Assembly (NCBI RefSeq): GCF_036182465.1
Contig: NZ_CP108081.1
Location: 10,912,001 to 10,976,000 of the forward strand
Source of the DNA: Streptomyces sp. NBC_00258
GTDB lineage: Bacteria; Actinomycetota; Actinomycetes; Streptomycetales; Streptomycetaceae
Reading direction: 5' to 3'
Length of the DNA stretch: 64,000 bases
Of the stretch, positions 46,966 through 55,866 are shown piece after piece. Positions within the stretch are counted from its first letter, which is position 1; the number at the start of each line of letters is the position of its first letter. The translations under genes were made by a program, and so were the position numbers. The notes beneath the pieces are model-generated. The model did not search any database and had not been told where the DNA came from. It was given only the letters and a program-made list of their open reading frames with translations.

Positions 46966-48530
46966 CGCCCACGACCTCCGCCCCGAGCCCCACCGACACG
47001 GCCGGTGTCACCGAGACCGAGGCCGGGAACCTGGCCTCCGGGCTGGCCGCGCTGGCCGAAGCCCAGGGCTGGACCGACCGGCCCGCCTTCCACCAGGGTC
47101 ACCGGGCCTGGACCCACGGCGAGGTGCACGACCTCGCCGCCCGCGCGGCCGGCGTGCTGGCCGACCACGGTGTCTGCCCCGGCGACCGGGTGCTGCTCGC
47201 GCTGCCCGACTCCCTCGCCTGGGTGACGGCGTTCCTGGCCACCGCCCGGCTCGGCGCGGTCGCGGTCCTCGTCAATCCCGAACTGCCCTCGGCCGACCAC
47301 GAGTTCATGGCCGAGGACGCCGGAGCCGCCCTGTGCGTGACCGGGCCGGGACTGGAGGAGCGGTTCGCCGGGCGGACCCGGCTGGGCGCCGACCAGCTCG
47401 TCGCACTCACCCGCAGCACGCCGCCGACCACCGGCGCCCACCCGGCCGGACCACGCACCCCCCTCTACATCCAGTACACCTCCGGAACGACCGGCACCCC
47501 CAAGGGAGTTGTGCACTGCCACGGCGACCCCGGGACGTACCACGAACTCATCGGCGACCGGCTGCTGCGGATCACCCCGGACGACGTCACCCTCTCGGTG
47601 TCGAAAATGTTCTTCGCGTACGGCTTCGGCAACGCCTTCGTCTTCCCGCTCTTCTCGGGATCCTCCGCCGTACTGGTCGACCGGCGCCCCTCACCCGCCG
47701 CGGTGGACGAACTCGTCGCCCGCCACCGGGTGACCCTGCTCTACTCCGTCCCCTCCGCGTACGCGGCCCTGGTCGCCGACCGGGCCGACGGACACGCCGC
47801 CTGCTTCGCCTCCGTACGCGTGGCGGTGTCGGCCGGTGAGGGCATGCCCGCCGGACTCGGCGAGCGCGTCACCGAACTGCTCGGCGCACCCGTCCTGGAA
47901 CAGATCGGCTCCACAGAGGCAGGGCACGCCTTCTGCGCCAACAGCCTCGACGCCAACACCCCCGGCACGGTCGGCCGCCCGGTCCCCGGCTTCGACGTGG
48001 AACTGCGCGACCGCGCAGGACACCCGGTGCCGGACGGCTCGGAGGGCGAACTCTGGGTCAAGGGGCCGACGTTGACCCCCGGCTACCTGAACCTGCCGGG
48101 GGAGACGGACCGCGTCCTCGTCGACGGCTGGCTCAACACCCGGGACCGCGCGCGGCGCGAACCGGACGGTACCTACCGTCACTTGGGCCGGGCCGACGAC
48201 ATGGAGCTGGTCGGCGGCATCACCGTCTCCCCACTGGAGGTGGAGGCCGTGCTGCGCAAGCATCCGGCGGTACGCGAGGTCGCCGTGGCGGCCGTCACCG
48301 ACGAGCGCGGCGCGACCGCTCTGCGGGCCTACGTCGTCATCGGCGTGTCGTCCTCGACCGCCCCCACCTTCGCAGCGACCAGGTCCGGCCTGGAGTCCGA
48401 ACTCATCGGCCTGGCCCGCGAACACCTCGCCGCCTTCAAGGCCCCCAGAACGGTCCACGTCGTGCCGTCACTGCCCCGCACCCCGACCGGCAAGCTCCGC
48501 CGCCACCTCGTACGCCAGGGCGCGTGGTGA
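46962..48530 (+). CDS. Benzoate-CoA-ligase-like adenylate-forming enzyme
   Basis: A 522-residue AMP-forming ligase overlapping the pabAB stop. The P-loop is YTSGTTGTPKGVVH; SKMFFAYGFGNAFVFPLFSG is typical of benzoate-CoA ligases. QIGSTEAGH and the C-terminal LPRTPTGKLRRHL with the catalytic Lys are present. It should activate an aromatic acid, most simply p-aminobenzoate or a derivative, to the adenylate and then CoA or another thiol. No carrier protein gene is in the cluster, which favours a CoA ester. Confidence 0.87.
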   Translation: MTPTTSAPSPTDTAGVTETEAGNLASGLAALAEAQGWTDRPAFHQGHRAWTHGEVHDLAARAAGVLADHGVCPGDRVLLALPDSLAWVTAFLATARLGAVAVLVNPELPSADHEFMAEDAGAALCVTGPGLEERFAGRTRLGADQLVALTRSTPPTTGAHPAGPRTPLYIQYTSGTTGTPKGVVHCHGDPGTYHELIGDRLLRITPDDVTLSVSKMFFAYGFGNAFVFPLFSGSSAVLVDRRPSPAAVDELVARHRVTLLYSVPSAYAALVADRADGHAACFASVRVAVSAGEGMPAGLGERVTELLGAPVLEQIGSTEAGHAFCANSLDANTPGTVGRPVPGFDVELRDRAGHPVPDGSEGELWVKGPTLTPGYLNLPGETDRVLVDGWLNTRDRARREPDGTYRHLGRADDMELVGGITVSPLEVEAVLRKHPAVREVAVAAVTDERGATALRAYVVIGVSSSTAPTFAATRSGLESELIGLAREHLAAFKAPRTVHVVPSLPRTPTGKLRRHLVRQGAW

Positions 48531-48571
48531 CCGTGGCCGTGACCGCGAACACCCCAGAAAGGAAAGGGCCC

Positions 48572-50164
48572 ATGCCACAGCCGCAGTCCCTGCTCTCCGA
48601 TCGTGGGTTCTACCTCGGCCCGATGTTCCAGCAGGCCACCGCCCGGCACGGAGCCGTCCCGGTCACCCTGGACCGGCCGCTGGACGTCAACCCCGACCTC
48701 GGTCTCGACCTCAGCTACCCGGTCCTGGCCGCCCTCGTCGAGGACCTGTCCGGGCGGCTGTGGGAGGCCGGCGTCCGGCCCTCCGAGCAGGTCGTCGTCC
48801 ACAAGACGGACAACGTCGACATCGTCCTGCTGACCTGTGCCGTCTCCCGGATCGGCGCCGTCCCCGTCCTGCTCTCACCGGGCCTGCAGGGCCCTGTCGT
48901 CGGCCAGCTCCTGAAGCGGCTCCGCGACCCCTGGCTGCTCACCGACCGGGCGAAGCTCACCGGACCGCTCAAGGACATCGAGGTCGCCCGGCTCGTCCGG
49001 CAGACCCTCAGCGTGGACGACGCTCCCGGAGCGGTCCCGCTGGACAAGTACGCCGGAGCCCCGCCCCACGGACCCGTCCGGCTGCACCCGCGCGAACCCG
49101 CGCTCATCACCCACAGTTCGGGCACGACGGGCATCCCCAAGCTCGCCGTGCACTGCCCGAACACCATGTGGAACCGGCTCGTACCGCAGAAGGCCATGGG
49201 CTGGCCCACCCGCGGCGAGACGGCCGCCCTGCACATGTCCTTCGTGCACTCGCGCTTCTACCACCTGCTCGGCGTACTGCTGCACTTCGGCAGCCCGCTG
49301 CTGTTCATCACCGACCCCGAGCCCGCCGCCGCGGGTCCGCTGCTCGCCCGGCACCGTCCCGGGATCGTCGAGACCCACCCCAACACCTTCGTACTCTGGG
49401 AGGAGTTGGCCGACGCCCCCGGCGCACCGCTGGCCCGCGTCCGCTCGTACGGCAGCACGTTCGACGCGATCCACCCGCGCACCGTGCAGCGGCTGCTCGG
49501 CGCGTCGAACCGGCGCTCGCCCTGGCTGATGCAGCTGTACGGGCAGAGCGAGACGGGCCCGGTCGCCTTCCAGTGGTACACGCGCCGCAGCGCGGCCAGG
49601 GCGGACGGCCGCCGCGTTGGCATCGGCATCCCCGGCTTCACCCGGGTCCGGATCGCGGACAGCGAGGGACGGCGCACCCAGCCCGGGACAGCGGGCCGCA
49701 TCGAGGCGCGCACCAGGGGCCGGATCCTCACCTACCTCGGCGCCCAGGACCAGTACGACCGTCAACTGGGCGACGGCTGGTGGCAGATGGGCGACATGGG
49801 CTATCGGAACCGATGGGGCGCCCTCTATCTGATCGACCGTGAGATCGACCAGATCGACTCCGTGCACAGCAACCTGGAGATCGAGGACACGCTGATGTCC
49901 CGCCTCGACGAACTGCGCGAGGTCGTCATCGTGCCCGGCGTCGACCGGGAGCCGGTCCCGGTGGTGTGCGTCCGGGGCGAACAGCCCCTCGACCTCAGGC
50001 GCTGGCACGAGGCCACCGTCGACCTGCCCAGGATGGCCGGCCCACGGCAGTGGCGGTTCGACGAACTGCCGATGACCTCCACCTGGAAGGTCAAGCGGGT
50101 GGAGATCACCCGCATGCTCGCCGAGAGCGCGACCGCCACCACCGAGCATCCCGGCGGCGCCTGA
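48572..50164 (+). CDS. Second adenylate-forming ligase (AMP-binding)
   Basis: A 530-residue protein; ATG at 48572 follows GAAAGGAAAGG. The P-loop is HSSGTTGIPKLAVH and the A5-type motif is LYGQSETGP. LGDGWWQMGDMGYRNRWG holds the adenylate Asp, and the end reads MTSTWKVKRVEITRML, which keeps a Lys at the catalytic place but not the PTGK context. It is only distantly like the first ligase and closer to stand-alone ligases of secondary metabolism. It may activate a second acid or catalyse amide formation. Confidence 0.83.
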   Translation: MPQPQSLLSDRGFYLGPMFQQATARHGAVPVTLDRPLDVNPDLGLDLSYPVLAALVEDLSGRLWEAGVRPSEQVVVHKTDNVDIVLLTCAVSRIGAVPVLLSPGLQGPVVGQLLKRLRDPWLLTDRAKLTGPLKDIEVARLVRQTLSVDDAPGAVPLDKYAGAPPHGPVRLHPREPALITHSSGTTGIPKLAVHCPNTMWNRLVPQKAMGWPTRGETAALHMSFVHSRFYHLLGVLLHFGSPLLFITDPEPAAAGPLLARHRPGIVETHPNTFVLWEELADAPGAPLARVRSYGSTFDAIHPRTVQRLLGASNRRSPWLMQLYGQSETGPVAFQWYTRRSAARADGRRVGIGIPGFTRVRIADSEGRRTQPGTAGRIEARTRGRILTYLGAQDQYDRQLGDGWWQMGDMGYRNRWGALYLIDREIDQIDSVHSNLEIEDTLMSRLDELREVVIVPGVDREPVPVVCVRGEQPLDLRRWHEATVDLPRMAGPRQWRFDELPMTSTWKVKRVEITRMLAESATATTEHPGGA

Positions 50165-50165
50165 C

Positions 50166-51344
50166 GTGAACCCTGTCATCGTCGTGGGCGCCGGGCCCGT
50201 GGGAATGTCGGCCGCACTCGGCCTGCGCGCCCACGGACTCCCGGTCACCCTCGTGGAAGCGGACCCGCAGGGACGCGAACGGCCGGGCAGCCGCGCCCTG
50301 TTCGTCCACAAGGAGACCCTGCAACTGCTCGAAGGGATGCGCCCCGGTCTTGCCGCCCACATCACGTCGTACGGACGGACCTGGCAGACCAAACGCACCC
50401 TGTACCGGGGCCGCGAGGTGTACGCCAGGACGTTCCCGCCGCCGTCCTTCCCGCCCCCCTTCACGAGTCTGCGGCAGGTGGACACCGAGCGGTTCCTGCT
50501 CGCGGCCTGCGAGTCGGCCGGGGTGGACTTCGCGTGGGACGCGCGCGTGACGGGCGTCAAGGTCACCGACTCCGGGGTCGCGGTGAGCAGCGAGGACGGA
50601 CGCGGCTGGACGGGCACCCATGTCATCGCCGCCGACGGTGCCCGCTCGGCGGTCCGGCGGGAGCTGGACATCCCCATGGAGGGCACCCGTTCGGAGGGCT
50701 TCCACGTCGTGGTGGACGTGTCCGACATCCCTGGCGCCGACCTGCCGCTGGAGCGGGTCTTCCACTACGAGCACCCGGGTGTCGGCGGCCGCAGCGTCAT
50801 GCGCGTGCCGTTCACCGGCGGCTTCCAGGTCGACCTGCAGTGCCATGACGACGACGCGCAGGAGTCCTACGGCACCGAGGAGGCGGTACGGCGATGGCTG
50901 CCCGCGGTCGTGGGGGAGGGGTACGCCGACCGGATCCTGTGGGTGTCGACATACCACTTTCTCCGCAAGGTCGCGGCGACCTTCACCGACGATGAGCACC
51001 GGGTGCTCCTCGTCGGCGAGGCGGCCCACCTCTTTCCGCCCTTCGGTGCCCGCGGCATGAACAGCGGCATCGCGGACGCGGCGGCGGCAGCGGCGGCCGT
51101 GGCCGCCGGCACCACGGAGGCGGTCGCGGAGTTCGCGGCGGCCCGGCGGACGGCGGCCCATTTCAACAGCGCGGCGGCCGGCACTGCACTGGACCATCTG
51201 CGGCCCAGCCGTCGGACCGTACGGGCGAAACAGTGGGCCGCGGCGGCCCTGGCACCCGTACTGCCCTGGTGCGGGGCCTGGTTGGAACACGCACCGTACG
51301 GCCCCAGGCACGGATCACCGGCGAGCGCCGGCCGGAAGTACTGA
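50166..51344 (+). CDS. FAD-dependent aromatic monooxygenase, class A
   Basis: A 392-residue flavoprotein with GTG start one base after the ligase stop. It has the Rossmann motif VIVVGAGPVGMSAALGLRAH, the DG motif VIAADGARSAVRREL and the GD-like motif LVGEAAHLFPPFGARGMNSG. These enzymes hydroxylate aromatic rings, sometimes with decarboxylation as in p-aminobenzoate or salicylate hydroxylases. Within this operon the likely substrate is p-aminobenzoate or its activated form; inference. Confidence 0.88.
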   Translation: MNPVIVVGAGPVGMSAALGLRAHGLPVTLVEADPQGRERPGSRALFVHKETLQLLEGMRPGLAAHITSYGRTWQTKRTLYRGREVYARTFPPPSFPPPFTSLRQVDTERFLLAACESAGVDFAWDARVTGVKVTDSGVAVSSEDGRGWTGTHVIAADGARSAVRRELDIPMEGTRSEGFHVVVDVSDIPGADLPLERVFHYEHPGVGGRSVMRVPFTGGFQVDLQCHDDDAQESYGTEEAVRRWLPAVVGEGYADRILWVSTYHFLRKVAATFTDDEHRVLLVGEAAHLFPPFGARGMNSGIADAAAAAAAVAAGTTEAVAEFAAARRTAAHFNSAAAGTALDHLRPSRRTVRAKQWAAAALAPVLPWCGAWLEHAPYGPRHGSPASAGRKY

Positions 51345-51403
51345 CCGGAGCACCTGAAGCACCGGACGTACCGACGGACGTACTGAGAGGAGAAAGTTTC
51401 TTG

Positions 51404-52198
51404 ATGACACAACCGGCAACCGCAGAGGGACTGTTGGCGTGGATGCCCGGCCGTGGGCTGATCGCCGGCCTGGCGGCCGACACCCAGCTGCTGGTCGCGG
51501 ACTCCTGGCTGGTCAGGGACGGCCAGGTGCGCGGACTCGACCGGCACCGCGAGCGGTTCCTGCGGGCCTGCGGCGACTGCGGAGGTCCGTCCCCCGATCA
51601 ACTCGACGAGTTCTGGCGGGACATGATCGCCGCGCTGCCCCGTACGGGATCATGGTTCCCGCGCGTCGAACTCGTGGCCGGCTCCCTCCAGTTGCGGCTG
51701 CTCCTGAGGTACGCACCGCCGATCGCTCCGGAGGTACGGGTGTGGGCGGCCGGCCAGCCGGACCCGAGAACCGTGCCGCGCCGCAAGGGACCGGACCTGG
51801 ACGTGCTGGCCCGGGTTCGGCAGCGGGCGAGGGGACAGGGCGCGGAGGAGGCCGTACTGATCGCCCCCTCGGGCCTGGTGCTGGAGGGGGCGACCTCCAG
51901 CTTGCTGTGGTGGGAGGACGACACCCTGTGCCTGCCCCCGCAGCAACTGCCGATCCTCGCCGGTGTCACCACGGCCCTCATCCAGGAGCGGGCCGTCCAC
52001 GGCGGGATCCGGATGGCCCACCGCGAGCGGACCCTGGAGCAGCTCGCCGGGCGGGAGGTGTGGCTGGTGAACGCCCTGCACGGAATCCGGCCCGTGATCG
52101 GCTGGGAAGGCCGGCCGATGGAAGTGGGTCAGGACCTCTTCGCCAAGGAATGGCGGGAATGGCTCGACGGCCTGATGGAGCCCCTGCCGGCTGCCTGA
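51404..52198 (+). CDS. pabC: Class IV PLP enzyme, 4-amino-4-deoxychorismate lyase-like
   Basis: A 264-residue fold-type IV protein. ATG at 51404 follows GAGAGGAGA. The PLP lysine is probably in RRKGPDLDVLARV, and VLEGATSSLLWWEDD and LPILAGVTTALIQERAV carry the phosphate-binding features. The family includes ADC lyase, D-amino acid and branched-chain aminotransferases; next to pabAB the lyase is the natural assignment, giving p-aminobenzoate and pyruvate. It ends the operon, and a hairpin follows at 52239-52270. Confidence 0.83.
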   Translation: MTQPATAEGLLAWMPGRGLIAGLAADTQLLVADSWLVRDGQVRGLDRHRERFLRACGDCGGPSPDQLDEFWRDMIAALPRTGSWFPRVELVAGSLQLRLLLRYAPPIAPEVRVWAAGQPDPRTVPRRKGPDLDVLARVRQRARGQGAEEAVLIAPSGLVLEGATSSLLWWEDDTLCLPPQQLPILAGVTTALIQERAVHGGIRMAHRERTLEQLAGREVWLVNALHGIRPVIGWEGRPMEVGQDLFAKEWREWLDGLMEPLPAA

Positions 52199-52238
52199 TC
52201 CGATCCTGATCCGATAAAGAAAGCTGGGGGAATAGGTT

Positions 52239-52270
52239 CGCGCCGGACCGACTGTATTCGGCCCGGCGCG
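52239..52270 (+). terminator. Hairpin after the p-aminobenzoate operon
   Basis: Arms CGCGCCGG (52239-52246) and CCGGCGCG (52263-52270); the stem continues past a one-base mismatch with CCGA/TCGG. It lies about 40 bases past the pabC-like stop. Confidence 0.65.
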
Positions 52271-52322
52271 ATTATCCATATCCGGATTCAGTAAATTTCG
52301 GAGATCACTTCTCGGGGGTGGC

Positions 52323-52814
52323 TCAGGCCTTCTTCTGGGCCGGCTGATAAGCGCCCGGAACCATCCGTGTCGCGATGGCGATGCGGTTGTACGCGTTGAT
52401 GACGGTGGCCGCCCAGATCAGTGCCGCGATCTGTGCCTCGTCGAAGACCTCGGACGCCTCCGCGTAGACCTCGTCCGGGACGTGCCCGTCGTGCACCAGC
52501 GTCACCGCCTCGGCCAACGCCAGCGCGGCACGCTCCCGTTCGCTGAAGAAGGGCGTCTCCTGCCAGGCGTTGAGCGCGTACACACGCTGCTCGCTCTCGC
52601 CCTGCGCACGGGCGTCCTTCGTGTGCATGTCGATGCAGAACGCGCAGCCGTTGATCTGTGAAGCGCGAATCCGAATGAGCTCAAGGAGCTCCGGCTCGAC
52701 CTTGGCGTCCTGCGCCGCCAGAACGGCCGCGCCGTGCAGCGCGCCCATTGCTCCGGACACATCGGGGGTTATTTTCTTGAGGGCCACGCGGGGTGTGGAT
52801 TCAATCTTGGGCAT
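52323..52814 (-). CDS. Carboxymuconolactone decarboxylase/AhpD-like protein
   Basis: A 163-residue helical protein. Cys57-x2-Cys60-x3-His64 in NGCAFCIDMH is the redox or proton-relay motif of the AhpD-like branch. Such proteins reduce peroxides or act on electrophiles; the acid decarboxylases of the family lack the CxxC pair. The gene converges on the p-aminobenzoate operon and is probably independent of it. Confidence 0.9.
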   Translation of the reverse strand: MPKIESTPRVALKKITPDVSGAMGALHGAAVLAAQDAKVEPELLELIRIRASQINGCAFCIDMHTKDARAQGESEQRVYALNAWQETPFFSERERAALALAEAVTLVHDGHVPDEVYAEASEVFDEAQIAALIWAATVINAYNRIAIATRMVPGAYQPAQKKA

Positions 52815-52907
52815 GGGCCGACTCTATCCGCCTTATGCACTCCACGAAACGGAAACAGTGCGAATAGTCGTGTGACGATTTGGCGGAAGGACGGCTATCG
52901 TGCGGCC

Positions 52908-53459
52908 ATGACCGGATCCGAGGGGCGTCCACTGCTCTTCCTCGATGTCGACGGCCCGCTCATTCCCTTCGGGGCGGCATCGGGGCAGCACTCGGGCGGG
53001 TATCCGACCCATGGGGACCCGGCAGTCCCCGACGAGAATCCACTCCTGGCCAGGATCAACCCCGAGCACGGGCCCCGCTTGATGGCTCTGCCGTGCGAGC
53101 TGGTCTGGGCCACCACCTGGATGGCCGAGGCGAACGAGACCGTCGCGCCGCGGCTCGGTCTCCCCGAACTGGCCGTCGTGAGCTGGCCGGAGCCGGACGA
53201 CGAGGGGGCCGGCGGGGAGGCCGGACAGGACGCGCGGCGCGGACTGCACTGGAAGACCCGCGCCCTGGTCGACCGGGCGGCCGGCCGCACGTTCGTCTGG
53301 GTCGACGACGAGATCACCGACACCGATCGGTCCTGGGTCTCCGCACACCATCGCGGGCATGCCCTGCTCTACCGGGTCGATCCCTGCCGGGGCCTCACCG
53401 ACGCGGACTTCGACGCCCTCGACGAGTGGCTGGCCGCCGAAGTCGCCGGCGGCTCCTGA
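52908..53459 (+). CDS. HAD-like domain protein
   Basis: A 183-residue protein. LLFLDVDGPLIPF is the HAD motif I with the nucleophile Asp and acid Asp; LVWATTWMAEAN fits motif II, and FVWVDDEITDTDRSWV motif IV. A second core Lys may be in HWKTRALV. Such proteins are small phosphatases of unknown substrate found widely in streptomycetes. ATG at 52908 has no close ribosome site, so the start is uncertain; GTG at 52872 is possible. Confidence 0.83.
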   Translation: MTGSEGRPLLFLDVDGPLIPFGAASGQHSGGYPTHGDPAVPDENPLLARINPEHGPRLMALPCELVWATTWMAEANETVAPRLGLPELAVVSWPEPDDEGAGGEAGQDARRGLHWKTRALVDRAAGRTFVWVDDEITDTDRSWVSAHHRGHALLYRVDPCRGLTDADFDALDEWLAAEVAGGS

Positions 53460-53558
53460 CTCCCGGACCGCTCGACGGGCCTCCCGCGTCCAAATGACGG
53501 TGTGATCAAAGCATCGTTTAATGGGGAAAATCGGGTCCATTCACTGTGGGAGCAGCCC

Positions 53559-55799
53559 ATGTCGCCAACGCGGTCCAGCGCAGGGGACGGGCCGGGCGCA
53601 CCCGGGCGGCTGCGCAGGCTGGGGGAGTGGTGTGCCCGGCACTTCGTGATCGTCATCGTGGCCTGGCTCGTCGTGCTGGCCGCCCTGCAGGTGCTGGACC
53701 GCTCGTTCGGCGGAGACTACTCGGACGACTTCCAGCTCCCCGGTGTCCAGTCGGAGCAGGGCCTGGACGTACTGAAGAAGCACGACCCGGCGGCGGGCGG
53801 CTACAGCAGCCAGATCGTGCTGCGCGACGACAAGCAGTCGCTGACGTCGGTGAGCTCGCAGATGAGCCAGACGATCACCGACCTGCAGAAACTTCCCCAT
53901 GTGCTCTCGGCCCAGAATCCGTTGACGGCCTCGTCCTCCCAGCAGTCGTCGGGACAGTCCCAGCAGCCGAACGTGGGCCCGCTGTCCAGCGACGGGAAGA
54001 CCGGCTACATCACCGTCCGCTTCGACGTACAGCCGTCGACGCTCGGTGACTCGTACCTCGACGGAGTGGACAGCTCGGTGCAGTCCCTGAGGTCGGCGGG
54101 TGTGGACGTCGAGTACGGCGGCCCGCTGGGTGAGCTCGCCAGGCCGGCGGCCGACGACCGGATCAGCGAACTGATCGGGTTCGCGGTGGCGATCGTCGTC
54201 CTGCTCGTCGGCTTCGGCAGCGTGCTCGCGGCAGGCATCCCGCTGCTGACCGCCCTGATCAGCGCCGTGGGAGGGCTGGCCTGCCTGGGGCTGCTCGCCA
54301 CGGCCTTCACCTTCGCCACGGTGTCCCCGACGCTGGCCACCATGATCGGCCTCGGTGTGGGCATCGACTACGCCCTGTTCCTCATCACCCGCCACCGGCA
54401 GAACCTCATGAACGGCGACGACCCGGTCCGCGCGGCGGGCCGGGCCACCGCCACCAGCGGCCGGGCCGTACTCGTCTCCGGCTGCACGGTGATCGTCGCC
54501 CTGGCCGGTCTCTCGGTCTCCGGAGTCAGCTTCATCGGTCTGCTCGGCGTGGCCGCGGCCGTGACGGTCGTCTCGGCCGTCGCCGGGGCGCTGACCCTCG
54601 TTCCCGCCCTGCTCGGGCTCATCGGCCACCGCATCGACCGCTACCGGGTGCGCCGCCCCGTCGCGGAGACGAACGCCGCACCGGGCGAACCCGTCCAGGG
54701 CACCTGGCACCGCTACGCCCAGCGCGTGCAGCGCCGCCCCTGGTGGTTCCTGGCCGGCGGAGCCGCCACGGTCCTCGTCCTGGCGATCCCGCTGCTCTCG
54801 ATCCAGCTCGGCCACATCGGCGACGGCGCCGACCCGAAGTCGTTCACGGACCGACGGGCCTACGACATCATGTCGGACGCCTTCGGACCCGGCTCCAACG
54901 GCCCGTTGACCGTGGTCATCGACCAGACCTCCGTACCGTCCGACCAGCGTTCGTCGCTGGCGACACAGGCGGAGAAGTCCCTCACCGATGTGCAGGGCGC
55001 GGCCACGAGCACACAGCTCACGCCCACCCAGGACGGCGACGTGCTGGTGGGCACGGTCTACTCCAAGGAGGCTCCGCAGAGCGCGGACACCACCGACCTG
55101 ACGAACCGCCTGGTCGACGAGACCCTGCCCCAGGCCGTCTCGGGCACCGACGCCAAGGGCTATGTCACGGGCACCACGGCCGCCCAGGTCGACTTCCGTG
55201 ACATCGTCGCGGAACGCCTCCCGCTGATCATCGCGGTGGTGGTCGCCCTGGCCTTCCTCATCATCCTGATGGTCTTCCGGGGCCTGCTCGTCGCCCTCAA
55301 GGCGGCGGTCCTCAACGTCCTGTCCATCGCCGCCTCGTACGGCGTGGTCGTCGCCGTCTTCCAATGGGGCTGGGGCGGGCCGGCGTTGGGCGTGTCGGGC
55401 AAGGTGCCCATCGAGAGCTACGTACCCATGATGATGTTCGCCATCATCTTCGGCCTCAGCATGGACTACGAGATCTTCCTGCTGTCGCGCGTCCACGAGG
55501 CCTGGCTGCGCACCGGGGACGCGAAGGCCAGCGTGGCGCACGCCCTGGAGATCACCGCGCGGGTCATCACCTGCGCCGCCCTGATCATGGTGAGCGTCTT
55601 CGCCGCGTTCATCGTGAGCGACAACATCGTCGTCAAGATGCTCGGGCTCGGCCTGGCCGTGAGCGTGCTGATCGACGCAACTGTCGTACGCCTGCTCCTC
55701 GTTCCGGCCGTGATGACCCTGCTCGGCCGCCACGCCTGGTGGACGCCGGGCTGGCTCGACCGGATCATGCCGCACGTGGATCCGGAAGGGGACCACTGA
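53559..55799 (+). CDS. MMPL/RND family membrane transporter
   Basis: A 746-residue transporter; ATG at 53559 follows GGGAG. It has two repeats, each with one helix, a large extracytoplasmic loop and five helices. The Asp-Tyr pairs used for proton relay in MmpL3 are present in both (GIDYALFLITRHRQ and SMDYEIFLLSRVHE). Such proteins export lipids or siderophores, or confer drug resistance. No regulator is adjacent. A hairpin at 55835-55860 follows the stop. Confidence 0.92.
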   Translation: MSPTRSSAGDGPGAPGRLRRLGEWCARHFVIVIVAWLVVLAALQVLDRSFGGDYSDDFQLPGVQSEQGLDVLKKHDPAAGGYSSQIVLRDDKQSLTSVSSQMSQTITDLQKLPHVLSAQNPLTASSSQQSSGQSQQPNVGPLSSDGKTGYITVRFDVQPSTLGDSYLDGVDSSVQSLRSAGVDVEYGGPLGELARPAADDRISELIGFAVAIVVLLVGFGSVLAAGIPLLTALISAVGGLACLGLLATAFTFATVSPTLATMIGLGVGIDYALFLITRHRQNLMNGDDPVRAAGRATATSGRAVLVSGCTVIVALAGLSVSGVSFIGLLGVAAAVTVVSAVAGALTLVPALLGLIGHRIDRYRVRRPVAETNAAPGEPVQGTWHRYAQRVQRRPWWFLAGGAATVLVLAIPLLSIQLGHIGDGADPKSFTDRRAYDIMSDAFGPGSNGPLTVVIDQTSVPSDQRSSLATQAEKSLTDVQGAATSTQLTPTQDGDVLVGTVYSKEAPQSADTTDLTNRLVDETLPQAVSGTDAKGYVTGTTAAQVDFRDIVAERLPLIIAVVVALAFLIILMVFRGLLVALKAAVLNVLSIAASYGVVVAVFQWGWGGPALGVSGKVPIESYVPMMMFAIIFGLSMDYEIFLLSRVHEAWLRTGDAKASVAHALEITARVITCAALIMVSVFAAFIVSDNIVVKMLGLGLAVSVLIDATVVRLLLVPAVMTLLGRHAWWTPGWLDRIMPHVDPEGDH

Positions 55800-55834
55800 A
55801 CCGGCGGGGTGTCGTCGCGATCCGCGCGGGGGGT

Positions 55835-55860
55835 GCGGGCCCCGCCTTCGCGGGGCCCGC
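55835..55860. terminator. Bidirectional hairpin between MMPL and GH10-GH62 genes
   Basis: Perfect 11-bp stem GCGGGCCCCGC (55835-55845), loop CTTC, complement at 55850-55860. It lies between two convergent stops. Confidence 0.85.
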
Positions 55861-55866
55861 GGTCGG

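Noticed and set aside
52323..53459. Right-hand extension of the p-aminobenzoate cluster
   Set aside because: The AhpD-like gene is convergent, a hairpin ends the operon first, and the HAD-like gene has no link to the pathway.
53541..55796. A 751-codon open frame on the minus strand
   Set aside because: It is antisense to the MMPL transporter and is rich in His, Asp, Gly and Arg with no domain.
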